Source: Gadus chalcogrammus (lineage: Eukaryota > Chordata > Actinopteri > Gadiformes > Gadidae). From it: DNA of 64,000 nt. This document shows, piece by piece, positions 63,746 to 64,000 of this stretch (position 1 is the first letter of the stretch; the number at the start of each line of letters is the position of its first letter). The notes below the pieces were generated by a model. That model ran no database searches. It saw nothing but the letters and a program-made list of their open reading frames with translations, and was not told the DNA's origin. A program made the position numbers and the translations under genes. Location: positions 17,672,556 through 17,736,555 of the forward strand of contig NC_079421.1 of assembly GCF_026213295.1 (NCBI RefSeq), written 5' to 3'.

Positions 63746-64000
63746 TTACTATAGTATAGCGCCAAGCTAGTGTGGGTGTGGAGAGCTCGGTCTAGCGGTA
63801 GACTTTGATGACCCGGTCCGAGAGGGGGTTAAGCTTCTTGTACAAATAATATAAGACCATGGTGTGTGGTGCATTTCATATACAACATCGCTCATCTTAA
63901 AGCTCCTGTCCAATTACTGAACGTATAAAGTATCACAAATAGGTCGTAGCCATGGGGATAACAAATCCTTCCTAGAACCCTGACCCCAGAAGGCTTTTTT

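Larger units (their letters stand above)
61768..64000 (-). other. mbnl3: mbnl3 intron running off the right edge
   Basis: No further coding exon was found to the right edge. The zinc-finger exons expected upstream of [10 protein letters not shown] must lie beyond 64,000. A purine-rich GGGA block spans 61.78-61.97 kb and two dispersed repeats follow. Confidence 0.6.

Overview
The window is vertebrate nuclear DNA, almost certainly from a teleost fish. Genes are split by GT-AG introns, the encoded proteins match vertebrate families closely, and several repeats carry motifs common in teleost genomes. The very heavy load of long (CA)n/(TG)n tracts (at least eight long arrays plus poly-G/C runs) would fit a gadiform (cod-like) genome; that is inference. 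I rebuilt the exons by hand from reading frames, splice dinucleotides and intron phase. Seven of the eight genes lie on the minus strand; only foxo4 is on the plus strand.

Layout. 1-4,818: no gene recognised. 4,819-11,332 (-): ubl3-like membrane-anchored ubiquitin-fold gene, complete, 117 codons. 12,649-16,806 (-): slc7a3-like cationic amino acid transporter, complete, 634 codons in 11 coding exons. 18,840-26,500 (+): foxo4 with leader, two coding exons (668 codons) and a 3'UTR intron. 28,538-33,614 (-): a diverged sestrin, eight coding exons, N-terminus unresolved. 33,615-42,573: no gene recognised, but a CCAAT promoter-like tandem duplication and an orphan exon candidate at 39.6-39.9 kb. 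42,574-44,365 (-): homologue of human CXorf65, complete, 173 codons. 44,949-46,255 (-): alg13, catalytic form only, 164 codons. 48,867-49,691 (-): rap2c, complete, 183 codons. 50,761-61,767 (-): the 3' half of mbnl3 with its alternative exons and a probable 5.8-kb 3'UTR; its zinc-finger exons lie beyond the right edge.

How it hangs together. The content merges three human X intervals (Xq13.1: SLC7A3, FOXO4, CXorf65; Xq23: ALG13; Xq26.2: RAP2C, MBNL3) and adds a sestrin and a ubl3 that mammals do not have beside FOXO4. FOXO/SESN linkage recurs on human 6q21 (FOXO3/SESN1) and 1p (FOXO6/SESN2), FOXO1 and UBL3 share 13q, and RAP2/MBNL pairs recur on 13q (RAP2A/MBNL2) and 3q (RAP2B/MBNL1). The window therefore looks like a well-kept copy of a genome-duplication paralogon. 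Functionally, foxo4, the sestrin and the amino acid transporter all belong to nutrient, stress and mTORC1 physiology, but I see no evidence of co-regulation.

Most notable points: the sestrin keeps its oxidoreductase triad and its GATOR2-binding Asp-Asp motif but has lost 8 residues over the leucine-binding latch; its last 3' splice site has been copied into a 71-bp intronic tandem array; mbnl3 shows a conserved frame-switching C-terminus and an unrecognised 111-nt in-frame exon candidate; alg13 lacks the OTU/Tudor half known from mammals.
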